From Lentilactobacillus otakiensis DSM 19908 = JCM 15040 (GTDB lineage: Bacteria > Bacillota > Bacilli > Lactobacillales > Lactobacillaceae): DNA of 64,000 nt. Positions 1-11,886 of this stretch are shown here, one piece after another. The notes beneath the pieces were generated by a model. The model searched no databases, was not told the DNA's origin, and saw nothing but the letters and a program-made list of their open reading frames with translations. Location of the stretch: positions 62,001 through 126,000 of the forward strand of contig NZ_AZED01000003.1 in assembly GCF_001434145.1 (NCBI RefSeq). Reading direction: 5' to 3'. The translations under genes were made by a program, and so were the position numbers. How positions within the stretch are numbered: the first letter of the stretch is position 1; every line of letters starts with the position of its first letter.

Positions 1-1
1 A

Positions 2-1345
2 TTGGTAATCTTGTCCGCCACACTGCCAAAAGCTAAACGGAATGCCTTAATCGAAGCATACTTAGTCGGTAAATATGGTACCAAGCATCCTAAAAACTTC
101 AAAGCACCTAAAAACTGGCAGGAAAGTGAAGCTTATCCACTCGTTAGCATCGTGGATGGGACGGAATTAAAGCAGGTTACTAAGTTTGAAGGTAACAGTG
201 ACCAAAAGCCGTTTCACATACAGGTGAAACGAATCAATCCTGATAATAACCAATTAATTCAGGCGGTGTTAGCGAAAATTTCTGAAGGTGGGGTTGCCGG
301 AATCATTGTCAATACCGTCAAGCGGGCGCAAGCTTTGGCAAAGTTAGTCCCAAAAGGTGTAGAACTGATGATGTTACACTCAGCATTTTTAGCGCCAGCC
401 AGAGAAGTACAGGAAGAAAAGCTGCAAAAAGCCATCGGTAAACGCGGGCAGCGGCCTAAAAAAATGATTGTGATCGGCACGCAAGTCCTTGAGCAGTCAT
501 TGGATATTGACTTTGACGTGCTGTATACCGACATTGCCCCGATGGATTTAATCTTACAGCGGGCTGGGCGGATGCATCGACACCAGATTAAGCGACCTAA
601 AAATTTACAAACACCAGAGCTGTTTGTAATGGGGATTAACGGCCCCGGTGATTACGGCAAGGCGAATGAGTTTATTTACCAAAAGTATCTGTTAATGAAA
701 ACCGATTATTCTCTGGGCGATCGTATTAGCATCCCGCAAGACGTATCAAAATTAGTGCAGGCGGTCTATGAGCAGGCTAATGATAACCAGATACCAGTAG
801 AACAAATGCCGAGCTTAGCCGATGTTAGAAAAGTTTTTAACGACTATGTGAAAAAAGAGTCGGCTAAAGCGCAAACCTATCAAGTCAATTCACCCAACTA
901 TTTTGCTGATTTACACGGCTGGCTGACCCGGCCACAAAAGGATATCGATCAAGACGAGCAAAAAGCCAGTGCCGCAGTCCGGGACATTCAAGAAACTTTG
1001 GAAGTCGTGTTATTGCAGCATACGGACAAAGGCGATTTTTTGATCCCTAAACAAACCGGTCAAAAGCCCACACCAATCGCCAAGGCAAGTAATAATCAAA
1101 TTGCCCAACAAGTGATTCGGATCCCGGCAGTAGTAACGGCTGGGGAGGACTTAAATAAAGCACTTGACGAGCTAACCGAGATCACCAGCCAGCTTTATCC
1201 AAACTGGCAAAATGATGTCTGGTTAAAAGGGAGTCTGGCCTTACCATTGGATAACCATTTAACTGCCACGTTAGGCAGTTGGCAGTTAAGCTACTCAACT
1301 GGGTTAGGGATGAGCTATGTGAAGGAGAGTCACAATGACAATTAA
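2..1345 (+). CDS. cas3: CRISPR-associated helicase Cas3, C-terminal part
   Basis: This is the C-terminal 447 codons of the Cas3 helicase-nuclease, which in type I CRISPR systems is recruited by Cascade to unwind and degrade target DNA. The reading frame is open at the left edge, so the HD nuclease domain and the first helicase motifs lie outside the window. Visible superfamily 2 helicase motifs are SATLP (motif III, residues 5-9 of the fragment), GTQVLEQSLDID (motif V, near 160) and QRAGRMHRH (motif VI, near 186). The stop overlaps the casA start by 11 bp, so the genes are translationally coupled. The family call is secure because of the helicase motifs together with a complete downstream type I-E operon. 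Confidence 0.95.
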   Translation: MVILSATLPKAKRNALIEAYLVGKYGTKHPKNFKAPKNWQESEAYPLVSIVDGTELKQVTKFEGNSDQKPFHIQVKRINPDNNQLIQAVLAKISEGGVAGIIVNTVKRAQALAKLVPKGVELMMLHSAFLAPAREVQEEKLQKAIGKRGQRPKKMIVIGTQVLEQSLDIDFDVLYTDIAPMDLILQRAGRMHRHQIKRPKNLQTPELFVMGINGPGDYGKANEFIYQKYLLMKTDYSLGDRISIPQDVSKLVQAVYEQANDNQIPVEQMPSLADVRKVFNDYVKKESAKAQTYQVNSPNYFADLHGWLTRPQKDIDQDEQKASAAVRDIQETLEVVLLQHTDKGDFLIPKQTGQKPTPIAKASNNQIAQQVIRIPAVVTAGEDLNKALDELTEITSQLYPNWQNDVWLKGSLALPLDNHLTATLGSWQLSYSTGLGMSYVKESHNDN

Positions 1346-3044
1346 AAGCTTTAATTTAACGATTGACCCGTGGCTAAAAGTAATCATCAAAGATACCATG
1401 CAGGAAGAAACGGTTTCTTTAATTGAGCTGTTTGAGAATGCCGGAAAGTACCAGCGATTAGCCGGTGAGATGCGGGCGCAGGACCTAGCTGTTTTCCGAT
1501 TCCTACTGGCAATTTTGACCACGGTTTATTCCCGTACTGATGGCAATGATCAACCGTATGATTGGCTAGGAGACAACTACCAACTTAACGGGAATGTTGA
1601 CCAAGATAACCAATTTGACAGCCATCGGATAATGACTGATCTATTAGGAACGTGGAAAGAACTGTATCGGCAAGGACGTTTTACCGCAGCGGTAACAACT
1701 TACTTGAAACAGAATGCCAAACAGTTGGATTTGTTTGGCGATACTCCGTTTTATCAAGTCAGTTTAACTGATTACAACCACTTCGTGACAAAAGACAAGC
1801 AGATAACTGACAAAAAGCATCCCGGTACGGTAGCAGTCAGACAGATTAACCGGAAAGTGTCTGAAAGTAATAATAAAAAAGCGTTATTTATTCCGCGGGT
1901 TACTGAAACCAAAGACCAAATCAAGCTTGATGAGCTAACCCGCTGGCTGATCACCTATCAGAACTACACTGGAGTAACTGATAAGTCAAAAGTCGCCATG
2001 CCGGACAAATATTCGCTTTCAGCAGGCTGGCTGTATCAACTAAACCCGGTGTTTGTCCAAGGGGCTGATCTTTTTCAAACTTTGATTTTGAACCTGATCC
2101 TAATTAATCAAAGTCAACCAGAATATCCCTACACTAAACAAAGACCAGTCTGGGAGTTTGTAGTACCAGCATATGTTGAAGAACGGAAGAAACAACTGCA
2201 ACCCAATAATCTAGCAGAACTCTACACTACTTGGTCACGGCTATTACATATTGAGTGGTCAGACAATGACCAGCCGACCATTTATAGTGCCGGGCTGCCA
2301 ATTTTTAGCAGTGCCGGAGCCTTTATTGAGCCCATGACTACGTGGCACTACAAGAAAAAAGATAAAGTCCACATGCCAGCACAAAAATGGCTGGACACAA
2401 TGAATAGATCTATGTGGCGGAACTTTGGCGACTATGTGGATGTTGAACAACCCAACAGTCAGTCTGAACCCGGTATTGTTAAGTGGTTACGGTATTTAAA
2501 GGATATGCAGGCCATCTCCCCAACTACTAAAGTTACTTTGGCAGGGGTGACCCTAGTTAAAGACGATAACTCAGCCTCACAAATGCCATCGGCTGAAATA
2601 GCAGATGAGATGAAAGTAAATGCTGATGTTTTATTCGATGAAGACCCGATTAAAGCGCAGCGGTGGCCCATTCGGATCGAAGACATGATTGATTTGACAC
2701 AAACCATAGGGGATGATTACTGGCATTTTGCCAATAATTTGGCAACCATCCGCAATGTTCCTGAAAAAGCGTTTGCCGGACAGCTAACCAGTCAATTCTA
2801 TGCTGGGCTAAATCAACCGTTTAACCGCTGGCTGCAAAGCTTAACCAACGATCAAGACCGGGATGCTAAAAGCAATCAGTGGAAAGCTGAGCTGCAAGCC
2901 TATGCGTTTAGAACTGCCAATCAAGTAGTTGATTCCAGTTCACCACGGGATATTAGCGGAGTGACAACTAAAACAGGTACCGTGATGAATATCTTCACCA
3001 TTAGCAATCAATTACGCCGAAACGTTTTTCAACGCATGCAGTAA
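1335..3044 (+). CDS. casA: Type I-E Cascade large subunit Cse1/CasA (Cas8e)
   Basis: A 569-residue protein in the position and size range of Cse1, the Cascade subunit that reads the PAM on invading DNA and recruits Cas3. The N-terminus (SFNLTIDPWLKV) resembles the start of the Cse1 family, which is otherwise poorly conserved. The ATG lies inside the 3' end of cas3 and is followed 19 bp after its stop by casB. The identification rests mainly on operon order (cas3-casA-casB-casC-casD-casE-cas1-cas2), length and the N-terminal motif. No frameshift or truncation is seen. Confidence 0.93.
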   Translation: MTIKSFNLTIDPWLKVIIKDTMQEETVSLIELFENAGKYQRLAGEMRAQDLAVFRFLLAILTTVYSRTDGNDQPYDWLGDNYQLNGNVDQDNQFDSHRIMTDLLGTWKELYRQGRFTAAVTTYLKQNAKQLDLFGDTPFYQVSLTDYNHFVTKDKQITDKKHPGTVAVRQINRKVSESNNKKALFIPRVTETKDQIKLDELTRWLITYQNYTGVTDKSKVAMPDKYSLSAGWLYQLNPVFVQGADLFQTLILNLILINQSQPEYPYTKQRPVWEFVVPAYVEERKKQLQPNNLAELYTTWSRLLHIEWSDNDQPTIYSAGLPIFSSAGAFIEPMTTWHYKKKDKVHMPAQKWLDTMNRSMWRNFGDYVDVEQPNSQSEPGIVKWLRYLKDMQAISPTTKVTLAGVTLVKDDNSASQMPSAEIADEMKVNADVLFDEDPIKAQRWPIRIEDMIDLTQTIGDDYWHFANNLATIRNVPEKAFAGQLTSQFYAGLNQPFNRWLQSLTNDQDRDAKSNQWKAELQAYAFRTANQVVDSSSPRDISGVTTKTGTVMNIFTISNQLRRNVFQRMQ

Positions 3045-3063
3045 CAGAAAGGGTGATTAATTT

Positions 3064-3693
3064 ATGGAAACCATTAAATCAAAAAAGGATAAAGTTGCTC
3101 AAATAACCAGGAGCATTATCCACGAGCTGTATGCCAACGGCAATCCCAACAAACGAGTGTTGTCAGGTATCCGCCGGGCACCGGTTGTTACTGATCCCGG
3201 GGCGCAGGACGTGTGGCCGATGATGTTTGGTAAGCTGGATAAAGGGATGCTTAGCAGAACTGGGAAGCCAACCATCTTTGAAACGGCTATTTATACAACA
3301 GTGTATCTATACGCCATCCATCAGCAGAGCCAAGACCAGTTTGTCTTTGGCAGGGCAGGTAATGATGATACCGCTGATGGAGTAACTTTCTGGGCGGCAT
3401 TAAGTAACTTTAGAAGGGATGAAAACGCCCAAAAAGCTTTAGACCGGCGAGTACAGGCAGTGTTAAAATCAACCAACATTACCAGTGTGATCAACGGGAT
3501 AACCCATTTGGTAGCCATCTTAAAAGCCGGTTCAACACACCAAAAAATTGATTACGCCCGTTTAGCAAGTGAACTTTATGTTTTCCAAATTGGTTTTAAA
3601 CAGGCTAGAGAAGTTCAACTTGCTTGGGGGCAACAATATTACCGTTTCATTAAACCAGTTACTACACCCAAAGGAGAAAATGACCATGGCTAA
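3064..3693 (+). CDS. casB: Type I-E Cascade small subunit Cse2/CasB
   Basis: A 209-residue, mostly helical basic protein in the Cse2 position. Cse2 forms the belly of Cascade as a dimer and stabilises the crRNA-DNA hybrid. The stretch RRAPVVTDPGAQDVWPMM near residues 37-54 fits the family pattern of a basic patch followed by a tryptophan. The ATG at 3064 follows AAAGGGTGAT. The last 8 bp overlap the preferred casC start, so translation is probably coupled. At 209 residues it is slightly longer than the E. coli protein but normal for Firmicutes. Confidence 0.9.
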   Translation: METIKSKKDKVAQITRSIIHELYANGNPNKRVLSGIRRAPVVTDPGAQDVWPMMFGKLDKGMLSRTGKPTIFETAIYTTVYLYAIHQQSQDQFVFGRAGNDDTADGVTFWAALSNFRRDENAQKALDRRVQAVLKSTNITSVINGITHLVAILKAGSTHQKIDYARLASELYVFQIGFKQAREVQLAWGQQYYRFIKPVTTPKGENDHG

Positions 3694-4822
3694 CAAAAAT
3701 TTATATCTTGACCTAAACGTAATTCAAACCGTGCCATCATCTAACATTAACCGAGACGACACAGGTGCTCCCAAAACGGCCATTTATGGTGGGGTAACCC
3801 GTGCCAGAGTTTCCTCACAAGCTTGGAAGCAAGCCATACGCCACTCATTTAAAGAATCAGGAGTTAAGCGAGGCAGCCGAACTAGAGAAGCTGCTAAATT
3901 ACTAACCGAGAAGATTATGGAGCTTGACGCATCTCTTGACCAAGACGCTGCCAATGAAAAGTCGCATCAAATTTTTATCGCAGCCGGAATTACCTTCGAT
4001 AAGAAAGAAAAAAACAAAACTAGAGCACTTTTGTTTGTTTCTCCCGGTCAGATTGAAAAGCTGGCTCAATTTGCGGTTAGTCATGACGATTTAGATGTAT
4101 CAAAAAAAAATAAGGCAATGCCAGAAAAGGTTAAAAAAGAATTGAAGCGCGATGTTAAAAAAGCCATTAACAATGAAAACACCTTGGATCTAGCCTTATT
4201 TGGCCGGATGGTGGCCGATAATCCTGAGTTAAACGTTGAAGGAACTGCTCAGGTAGCCCACGCAATTTCAACACATGAAATCGTTCCTGAGTTTGATTAC
4301 TACACTGCTTTGGATGACTTAAAAGGTGATGATACCAACGGGGCTGGGTTCATTGGTACTAGCGAGTTTAATTCCTCGACCTTATATCGCTACGCTAATA
4401 TAAACGTTAGAGAACTGGCTGGGAACTTGGGAGACGATAACGCCATTACGGGAGCGGCTGATTTTATTAAGAGCTTTATCCTGTCAATGCCAACTGGTAA
4501 GGAAAATTCTTATGCTAACAAAACCTTGCCAAACTATGTTTTGATTACGGTGCGAACCGACACCCCCGTCAATTTAGTATCAGCATTTGAAGAACCGGTT
4601 CAGTCAAAGGACGGCTACCTTAAAAACTCAGTTAAAAAGTTGGAAGATGAGTACCAGTCAACCTTGAGGTTTGTATTGGATCAACCCATCGAAACTATTG
4701 CTTTAAGCGAAAGCAAAACAGAATCAGAAATTGAAAACCAAGCAACTAATTTGCCTGATTTAATTGATCAAGTCACCGAGGTATTGGAAAAGGCGGTGCA
4801 GGATGAAAACACTAACGATTAG
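3686..4822 (+). CDS. casC: Type I-E Cascade backbone Cas7e/CasC
   Basis: Cas7e proteins polymerise along the crRNA to make the Cascade backbone. The product starts MANKNLYLDLNVIQTVPSS and has the family motifs NRDDTGAPKTAIYGG and RARVSSQAWKQAIRHSF near residues 21-52, then a Lys-rich central region. I place the start at ATG 3686, 9 bp after AAAGGAG (3670-3676). ATG 3680 is too close to that site, and a longer upstream reading would duplicate casB coding sequence. Product 378 residues. The 3' end overlaps casD by 20 bp. Confidence 0.95.
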   Translation: MANKNLYLDLNVIQTVPSSNINRDDTGAPKTAIYGGVTRARVSSQAWKQAIRHSFKESGVKRGSRTREAAKLLTEKIMELDASLDQDAANEKSHQIFIAAGITFDKKEKNKTRALLFVSPGQIEKLAQFAVSHDDLDVSKKNKAMPEKVKKELKRDVKKAINNENTLDLALFGRMVADNPELNVEGTAQVAHAISTHEIVPEFDYYTALDDLKGDDTNGAGFIGTSEFNSSTLYRYANINVRELAGNLGDDNAITGAADFIKSFILSMPTGKENSYANKTLPNYVLITVRTDTPVNLVSAFEEPVQSKDGYLKNSVKKLEDEYQSTLRFVLDQPIETIALSESKTESEIENQATNLPDLIDQVTEVLEKAVQDENTND

Positions 4823-5519
4823 ATTGACGTCTCCCATGCAGTCTTACGGAAATGAGGCCAGCTTTAACCGACGAACCAGCTGGGATTACCCATCGAAAAG
4901 TGCGGTTATCGGCATGATTGCCGCAGCAATGGGCTATCAGCGTAATGATAAACGGATTGTTCAGCTTAATAAATTGAACTTTGCAGTTAGAGTTGATCAA
5001 CCCGGTCAAATTATGACAGATTTTCAAATTGTTGAATGGGATCAAAAAGCTGGAAAACGACAACTAAGTTATCGGGAGTATTTACAGGACGCTGTGTTTA
5101 TAGTGGCACTTGGCAGTGAGGATGATCAGTTGATTGATAATATTGAATTTGCCTTGAAAAGGCCTTATTTCCCGTTATTTCTTGGTCGCCGCGCAAATGT
5201 TCCAGCTGGTGTTTTAAATCTCAAGAGTTTCCCGGATGAAGGCCCAATTGACGTTTTAAAACATTTACAGTGGCAGGCATCAACTTGGTATCAAAAAAGG
5301 CTTCGCAGAAAATCCGAGGTTCCCGTAGATATTGTAGCGGATGCTGATTTGTTACATAACGTCAGAACTCTACTCGTTAAAGATCGCGTGAAGTCTTTTG
5401 ATCAAAGAAACCGACAGTATGGATTTCGAAAAACAGGGGATAAAACGATTGTCTTGACTAATCCTCACGCACAAAAGGCGAATCCAGAAACCGGCCATGA
5501 CATCTTCGGTGCGGTTTAG
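4803..5519 (+). CDS. casD: Type I-E Cascade subunit Cas5e/CasD
   Basis: Cas5e caps the 5' handle of the crRNA in Cascade. The product starts MKTLTIRLTSPMQSYG and continues with TSWDYPSKSAVIGMIAAAMG, both hallmarks of the Cas5 RAMP fold. ATG 4803 is chosen over an in-frame upstream ATG at 4764 because homology begins here and the extra 13 residues are only the out-of-frame casC tail. Product 238 residues. It lies inside the operon, 12 bp before casE. Confidence 0.94.
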   Translation: MKTLTIRLTSPMQSYGNEASFNRRTSWDYPSKSAVIGMIAAAMGYQRNDKRIVQLNKLNFAVRVDQPGQIMTDFQIVEWDQKAGKRQLSYREYLQDAVFIVALGSEDDQLIDNIEFALKRPYFPLFLGRRANVPAGVLNLKSFPDEGPIDVLKHLQWQASTWYQKRLRRKSEVPVDIVADADLLHNVRTLLVKDRVKSFDQRNRQYGFRKTGDKTIVLTNPHAQKANPETGHDIFGAV

Positions 5520-5531
5520 AAAGGAGCCAAT

Positions 5532-8043
<2,512 letters not shown>

Positions 8044-8072
8044 AAATGGCTTTAGGACGCTGTTTGTTTAGT

Positions 8073-8766
8073 GTATTCCCCACGTATGTGGGGGTGATCC
8101 CTTATGGTGGAAATGCAGTTAAAGAATTTCAAGGTATTCCCCACGTATGTGGGGGTGATCCTACAAGGATAGTTGATACTTAGACAATGGTGTAGTATTC
8201 CCCACGTATGTGGGGGTGATCCCACTAAAGCAATCACTGTGAAGCTAAATGGAGAGTATTCCCCACGTATGTGGGGGTGATCCTTTCTCGAACGGACTAG
8301 CAAAATGTATCAAACGGTATTCCCCACGTATGTGGGGGTGATCCTCATTCTTTATGAGGTATCTGCTGTTCGTTTCCGTATTCCCCACGTATGTGGGGGT
8401 GATCCTACCATTACCATAGACATCAGATTGAATGGTGAGTATTCCCCACGTATGTGGGGGTGATCCTCCATTTCAAAGCTGATTTACCAAGCTCGGCTTG
8501 TATTCCCCACGTATGTGGGGGTGATCCCAAGTCTTTGAGTTCCTGTTTCTGCGCGTCAGTGTATTCCCCACGTATGTGGGGGTGATCCCCATAGTTAGCG
8601 TGTAATTGATTCTTCTCAATTGTATTCCCCACGTATGTGGGGGTGATCCTAACTACAACAATTCCCATGCTTGGATTGTGGTGTATTCCCCACGTATGTA
8701 GGGGTAATCCGTCCTTTAGGACTACTTCTCCAGTGACTTCTTTGTATTCCCCACGCATGTGGGGGT
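8073..8766 (+). CRISPR. Type I-E CRISPR array, 12 repeats and 11 spacers
   Basis: Twelve copies of a 28-bp repeat (begins GTATTCCCCACG, ends GTGGGGGTGATCC) recur every 61 bp with eleven 33-bp spacers. Repeat starts are 8073, 8134, 8195, 8256, 8317, 8378, 8439, 8500, 8561, 8622, 8683 and 8744. The first ten are identical. The eleventh has two G-to-A changes, and the twelfth has one T-to-C change and loses its last bases after position 8766. This decay places the old end at the right and the leader at the cas2 side. The internal CCCCACG/TGTGGGG inverted repeat is the Cas6e hairpin. Confidence 0.99.
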
Positions 8767-8892
8767 CTAAAAACTCTTTCGTGACTTATTTAATATGAAC
8801 AGGATGTAACCTTTTGCTATTGTAAAAATTGTTTGCACAACACAAATCGATTCATCATACTTAACTTAATAATAACTGATAGGAGAATAAAC
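8767..8892 (+). other. Spacer between CRISPR array and mcrB
   Basis: 126 bp with no gene. It should contain the promoter of the mcrBC operon, but I see no convincing -35/-10 pair. The mcrB ribosome binding site AGGAG (8881-8885) is at its right end. Confidence 0.5.
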
Positions 8893-10383
8893 ATGGCAAC
8901 ATCAAAACAAATCTTAGTTGAGAGCTTACAAACATTCGCAAAAGAAGTTGGCGGGAAAGATTCCAGAGGTAATGAATTTTTTGTTACTCGGGCGGCTGTA
9001 ACTGATGAACTAACGCCTGATGGTAAAAATTATGCCTTCATCTCGTTAATCAGAAACGATCAGCCAGTTAGTGGTCCATATTCTGGTCTATCCATGAAAG
9101 TAAACCCGGGTATCAATCACTATCGAATTTCGCTAGATATTGGAAGTGAGGGATTTGGAGATGATTACCAGCTGGCAGCAACACCAGGTACAAGAAGAAG
9201 GTTCCTTGAACTGCAGAGCACAATCAATGAGTATGCAAAGGAAAATGGCAAGAAGATTTCATGTTTCTGTGCATTTAATTTTGCTGATGATCAAAAGAAA
9301 CCTCAACTCAAAAGGCTAGAAGATCAGTTTGTCGACGATGATATTAACTCCCACACCCAAGATTTGTTTGCTGTATATGTTGATAAGCCAACAATTGATG
9401 ATGGCATAAATGATGATGAGGACTTTTGGAAGATATATAAAGCCATGATTGCCACTTATTCAGAGATTCGCAACTGGCCCAACAAAGGTGAACGAACAAC
9501 AATTCGCAAATTCAAGAATGCTTTTGAATTAAAGACACCTGCATCCGCGAGCAATTTTGACCAGGTGAAAGCTTTAATGGCATCAAGACACTACGTAGTT
9601 CTCCAAGGTGCCCCGGGTGCTGGAAAGACGTATCTGACTTCAAGAATTGCAGAAGACTATGAGCCGGATAATGTCATTTTTACGCAATTCCACGCCGAAA
9701 CATCATATTCCGAATTTGTTGGCGGATATAAACCTGTAGAGTTAACCACTGGTTTATCTTACGAATATCAAGAAGGTCCGTTGATTCAGGCCATTAGACG
9801 GGCTCAAAACAATCCAACCGACAAAGTTTTATTGGTCATTGATGAAATTAATCGGGCTAATCTAAGCAATGTTTTAGGTGAATCATTCTACCTTTTTGAA
9901 ACTTCAGGAACAAAAAATCGGGCCGACATTGAATTAGGTGAACCTGTTGGTATGGGAGATGATCGAAGAAAATATCTTTCATTGAAGCATTTACCAAATA
10001 ACCTGTATGTGATTGCCACAATGAATACGGCTGATCGCTCACTTGCTGTTATTGATTTCGCATTAAGACGACGCTTTGCATGGTACACAATGATGTCACG
10101 AAAATTAAGTAAGGCTGAACTAACTGACAACGAAATATTTCATTCAGATGAGTTTGACGCTATTCACTCTATTTTTGTGGAATTTGCGACTTCTCAAGAA
10201 TTGATGATGGAACCAGGGCAGGCGTACTTTATTACCGAGAATAACCAATCGTTGAAAGAGCGAATTAGATATGAACTATTACCGTTAATTCGAGAATACT
10301 TGGATAACGGTTACTTAGCCCGTGCTGCAGATGAATTCAACCAGTTCTTCATCGATACGATTGGTGAACCCATTTACTTATAA
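8893..10383 (+). CDS. mcrB: McrB-type AAA+ GTPase of a type IV restriction system
   Basis: McrB is the GTP-driven motor and DNA-reading subunit of McrBC, which cuts DNA carrying modified bases. The AAA+ domain (about residues 225-480) has Walker A GAPGAGKTY (near 239), Walker B VLLVIDEINRANL and the McrB hallmark ATMNTADRS followed by the arginine-rich FALRRRFAW. The first 220 residues match no N-terminal reading domain I can name; they probably decide which modification is recognised. ATG 8893 is used because AGGAG lies 7 bp upstream; an in-frame upstream ATG (8833) has no such site. Product 496 residues. mcrC follows after 11 bp. Confidence 0.9.
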   Translation: MATSKQILVESLQTFAKEVGGKDSRGNEFFVTRAAVTDELTPDGKNYAFISLIRNDQPVSGPYSGLSMKVNPGINHYRISLDIGSEGFGDDYQLAATPGTRRRFLELQSTINEYAKENGKKISCFCAFNFADDQKKPQLKRLEDQFVDDDINSHTQDLFAVYVDKPTIDDGINDDEDFWKIYKAMIATYSEIRNWPNKGERTTIRKFKNAFELKTPASASNFDQVKALMASRHYVVLQGAPGAGKTYLTSRIAEDYEPDNVIFTQFHAETSYSEFVGGYKPVELTTGLSYEYQEGPLIQAIRRAQNNPTDKVLLVIDEINRANLSNVLGESFYLFETSGTKNRADIELGEPVGMGDDRRKYLSLKHLPNNLYVIATMNTADRSLAVIDFALRRRFAWYTMMSRKLSKAELTDNEIFHSDEFDAIHSIFVEFATSQELMMEPGQAYFITENNQSLKERIRYELLPLIREYLDNGYLARAADEFNQFFIDTIGEPIYL

Positions 10384-10394
10384 GGAGGTAATTT

Positions 10395-11756
10395 ATGGGT
10401 AAGAATACTCATATTTCAGCCATTGAACTAACAACCTTTTCAGACAAGGAATACGTCTTGCCAAAAAGTATGCGTGGGGATCGTCGGTATCCTAATGAGG
10501 ATAATGACAAGTTTATTCAACTAAATAAACAGGCTTTTGAATTCTTGAACATCGATGTCTATGGTGAATCCGGGAAAATTCATTTTAAGGCAAATGAGCT
10601 GGTTGGTGCTATTCCTATAAGGATGCCAAATGGGGGTGCAGGTACACCAAAAACTGATTTAATCGTGAAACCACGTTATGAATCAACTTTCTCGAGTAAT
10701 TGGTATGAATGGATGCTGGGTCTAGCCGAATTTTCAAAGTATACTTTGATGTCAGAACGTGATGAATTATTGCCACTTACTAGAATTGAAGGTAGCCCGG
10801 CGCCAAAATATTTATTGGCAAAAGAAATTATTTTAAAATTCTTACCAGTTCTGAAAGAACGAGTTTGGCGAAAATTTGATAGTTTGCAAAAAATTGTCGA
10901 TCGACCAATTGGAAACGTTAATTGGAACAAATATGCCGTTAATACAGTAGATCCTCAGAAACGTTTATTTTTTGATACTAGTATTAACTCTATTTCTGAG
11001 AACAATCCCGAATTCAGGGATGCTTTAGCTTATCTTGATGCAGCAATCAGCGAGGTGCACTCCTTCAAAACACCCCTGTCTGTCAGGATCCCATTGCAGT
11101 CAACTATTGACCAGATTCAAAATCGGGTGCTTTTTAGTGGAATCAAGGGATTTCAATCACTATGTAATAAGCCCTTCAAAGTATTGCATCAAGAGCCAAA
11201 ATCATTACGTGAGCTAAAACAAGCTATCAATAATTATATAAGGAATGAGTCTGAACAAAACTTTGCCTGGCGAATTGATTTTTCGAAGCTGTATGAAAGC
11301 TATGTTCAGAGAATTATTCAATTGGCATTAGAATCCGTTAAAAATAATGATCGAATTCCTCAACTTAATGTTCCAGGGTATGGAAAGACAGTTACAAAGT
11401 TGTTTCCACAATATTTGGAACCAGATATCATCGCAGAATTTGGTGGGCACCACATCATTGTTGATGCGAAGTACAAGTCGTACTTCTTTAAACGTCGACC
11501 AGAAACAAGAGAATCACAAAGAGATCGGATGCGTGCAGATATTCATCAGATTATTGCGTACACAAGCTTGGTCAAATCAAAAATTGCAATTTTAGTTGCA
11601 CCTGTTATGGAACCGGACATTCAGTTTGAATTAGTTCAATATAGTGATATTTACGTTGGGGTCGTTGGACTTCCGTTGCAGTGGGAACGTGCTGGTGAGT
11701 ATGCTGGGAGGATCCGGGAATTTGTGGAAGATCTTGTAGCAAAAATTGGAGCTTAG
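10395..11756 (+). CDS. mcrC: McrC-type nuclease subunit of a type IV restriction system
   Basis: McrC carries the nuclease that McrB activates. The C-terminal third has a PD-(D/E)xK active site: LEPDIIAEFGGHHIIVDAKYK (near residues 337-357), with D in EPDII and D/K in VDAKYK. It is followed by the family motif RADIHQIIAYT. The N-terminal region has the expected extended, mixed-secondary-structure part. The ATG follows AAGGAGGT (10383-10390). The gene is 453 residues, intact, and 11 bp downstream of mcrB, so the two almost certainly form one operon ended by the hairpin at 11824-11857. Confidence 0.88.
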   Translation: MGKNTHISAIELTTFSDKEYVLPKSMRGDRRYPNEDNDKFIQLNKQAFEFLNIDVYGESGKIHFKANELVGAIPIRMPNGGAGTPKTDLIVKPRYESTFSSNWYEWMLGLAEFSKYTLMSERDELLPLTRIEGSPAPKYLLAKEIILKFLPVLKERVWRKFDSLQKIVDRPIGNVNWNKYAVNTVDPQKRLFFDTSINSISENNPEFRDALAYLDAAISEVHSFKTPLSVRIPLQSTIDQIQNRVLFSGIKGFQSLCNKPFKVLHQEPKSLRELKQAINNYIRNESEQNFAWRIDFSKLYESYVQRIIQLALESVKNNDRIPQLNVPGYGKTVTKLFPQYLEPDIIAEFGGHHIIVDAKYKSYFFKRRPETRESQRDRMRADIHQIIAYTSLVKSKIAILVAPVMEPDIQFELVQYSDIYVGVVGLPLQWERAGEYAGRIREFVEDLVAKIGA

Positions 11757-11823
11757 ATATTTGATAGTATTGGTAAATTTTGAAATGTGATCGTTATCAG
11801 TCTGATGGATATTTTTAAGAAGC

Positions 11824-11857
11824 AAAATGGCATTCAGTTGGTGGGTGTCATTTTTTT
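11824..11857 (+). terminator. Terminator of the mcrBC operon
   Basis: AAAATGGCA pairs with TGTCATTTT (one G-U pair) around a 13-nt loop, followed by a run of T residues. It lies 68 bp after the mcrC stop. Confidence 0.7.
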
Positions 11858-11870
11858 ACACTGAAATTGG

Positions 11871-11886
11871 ATAACTATATAGTTAT
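11871..11886. promoter_or_regulatory. Perfect 16-bp palindrome, possible operator
   Basis: ATAACTATATAGTTAT is a perfect inverted repeat in the region upstream of the small membrane protein gene at 12085. It could be a regulator site, but no cognate regulator is apparent and such AT-rich palindromes can arise by chance. Confidence 0.3.

Noticed and set aside
8052-8758. Open frames on the minus strand across the CRISPR array with repeated HTWGI/TYVGNT-like peptides
   Set aside because: They are translations of the CRISPR repeats and spacers and not proteins.
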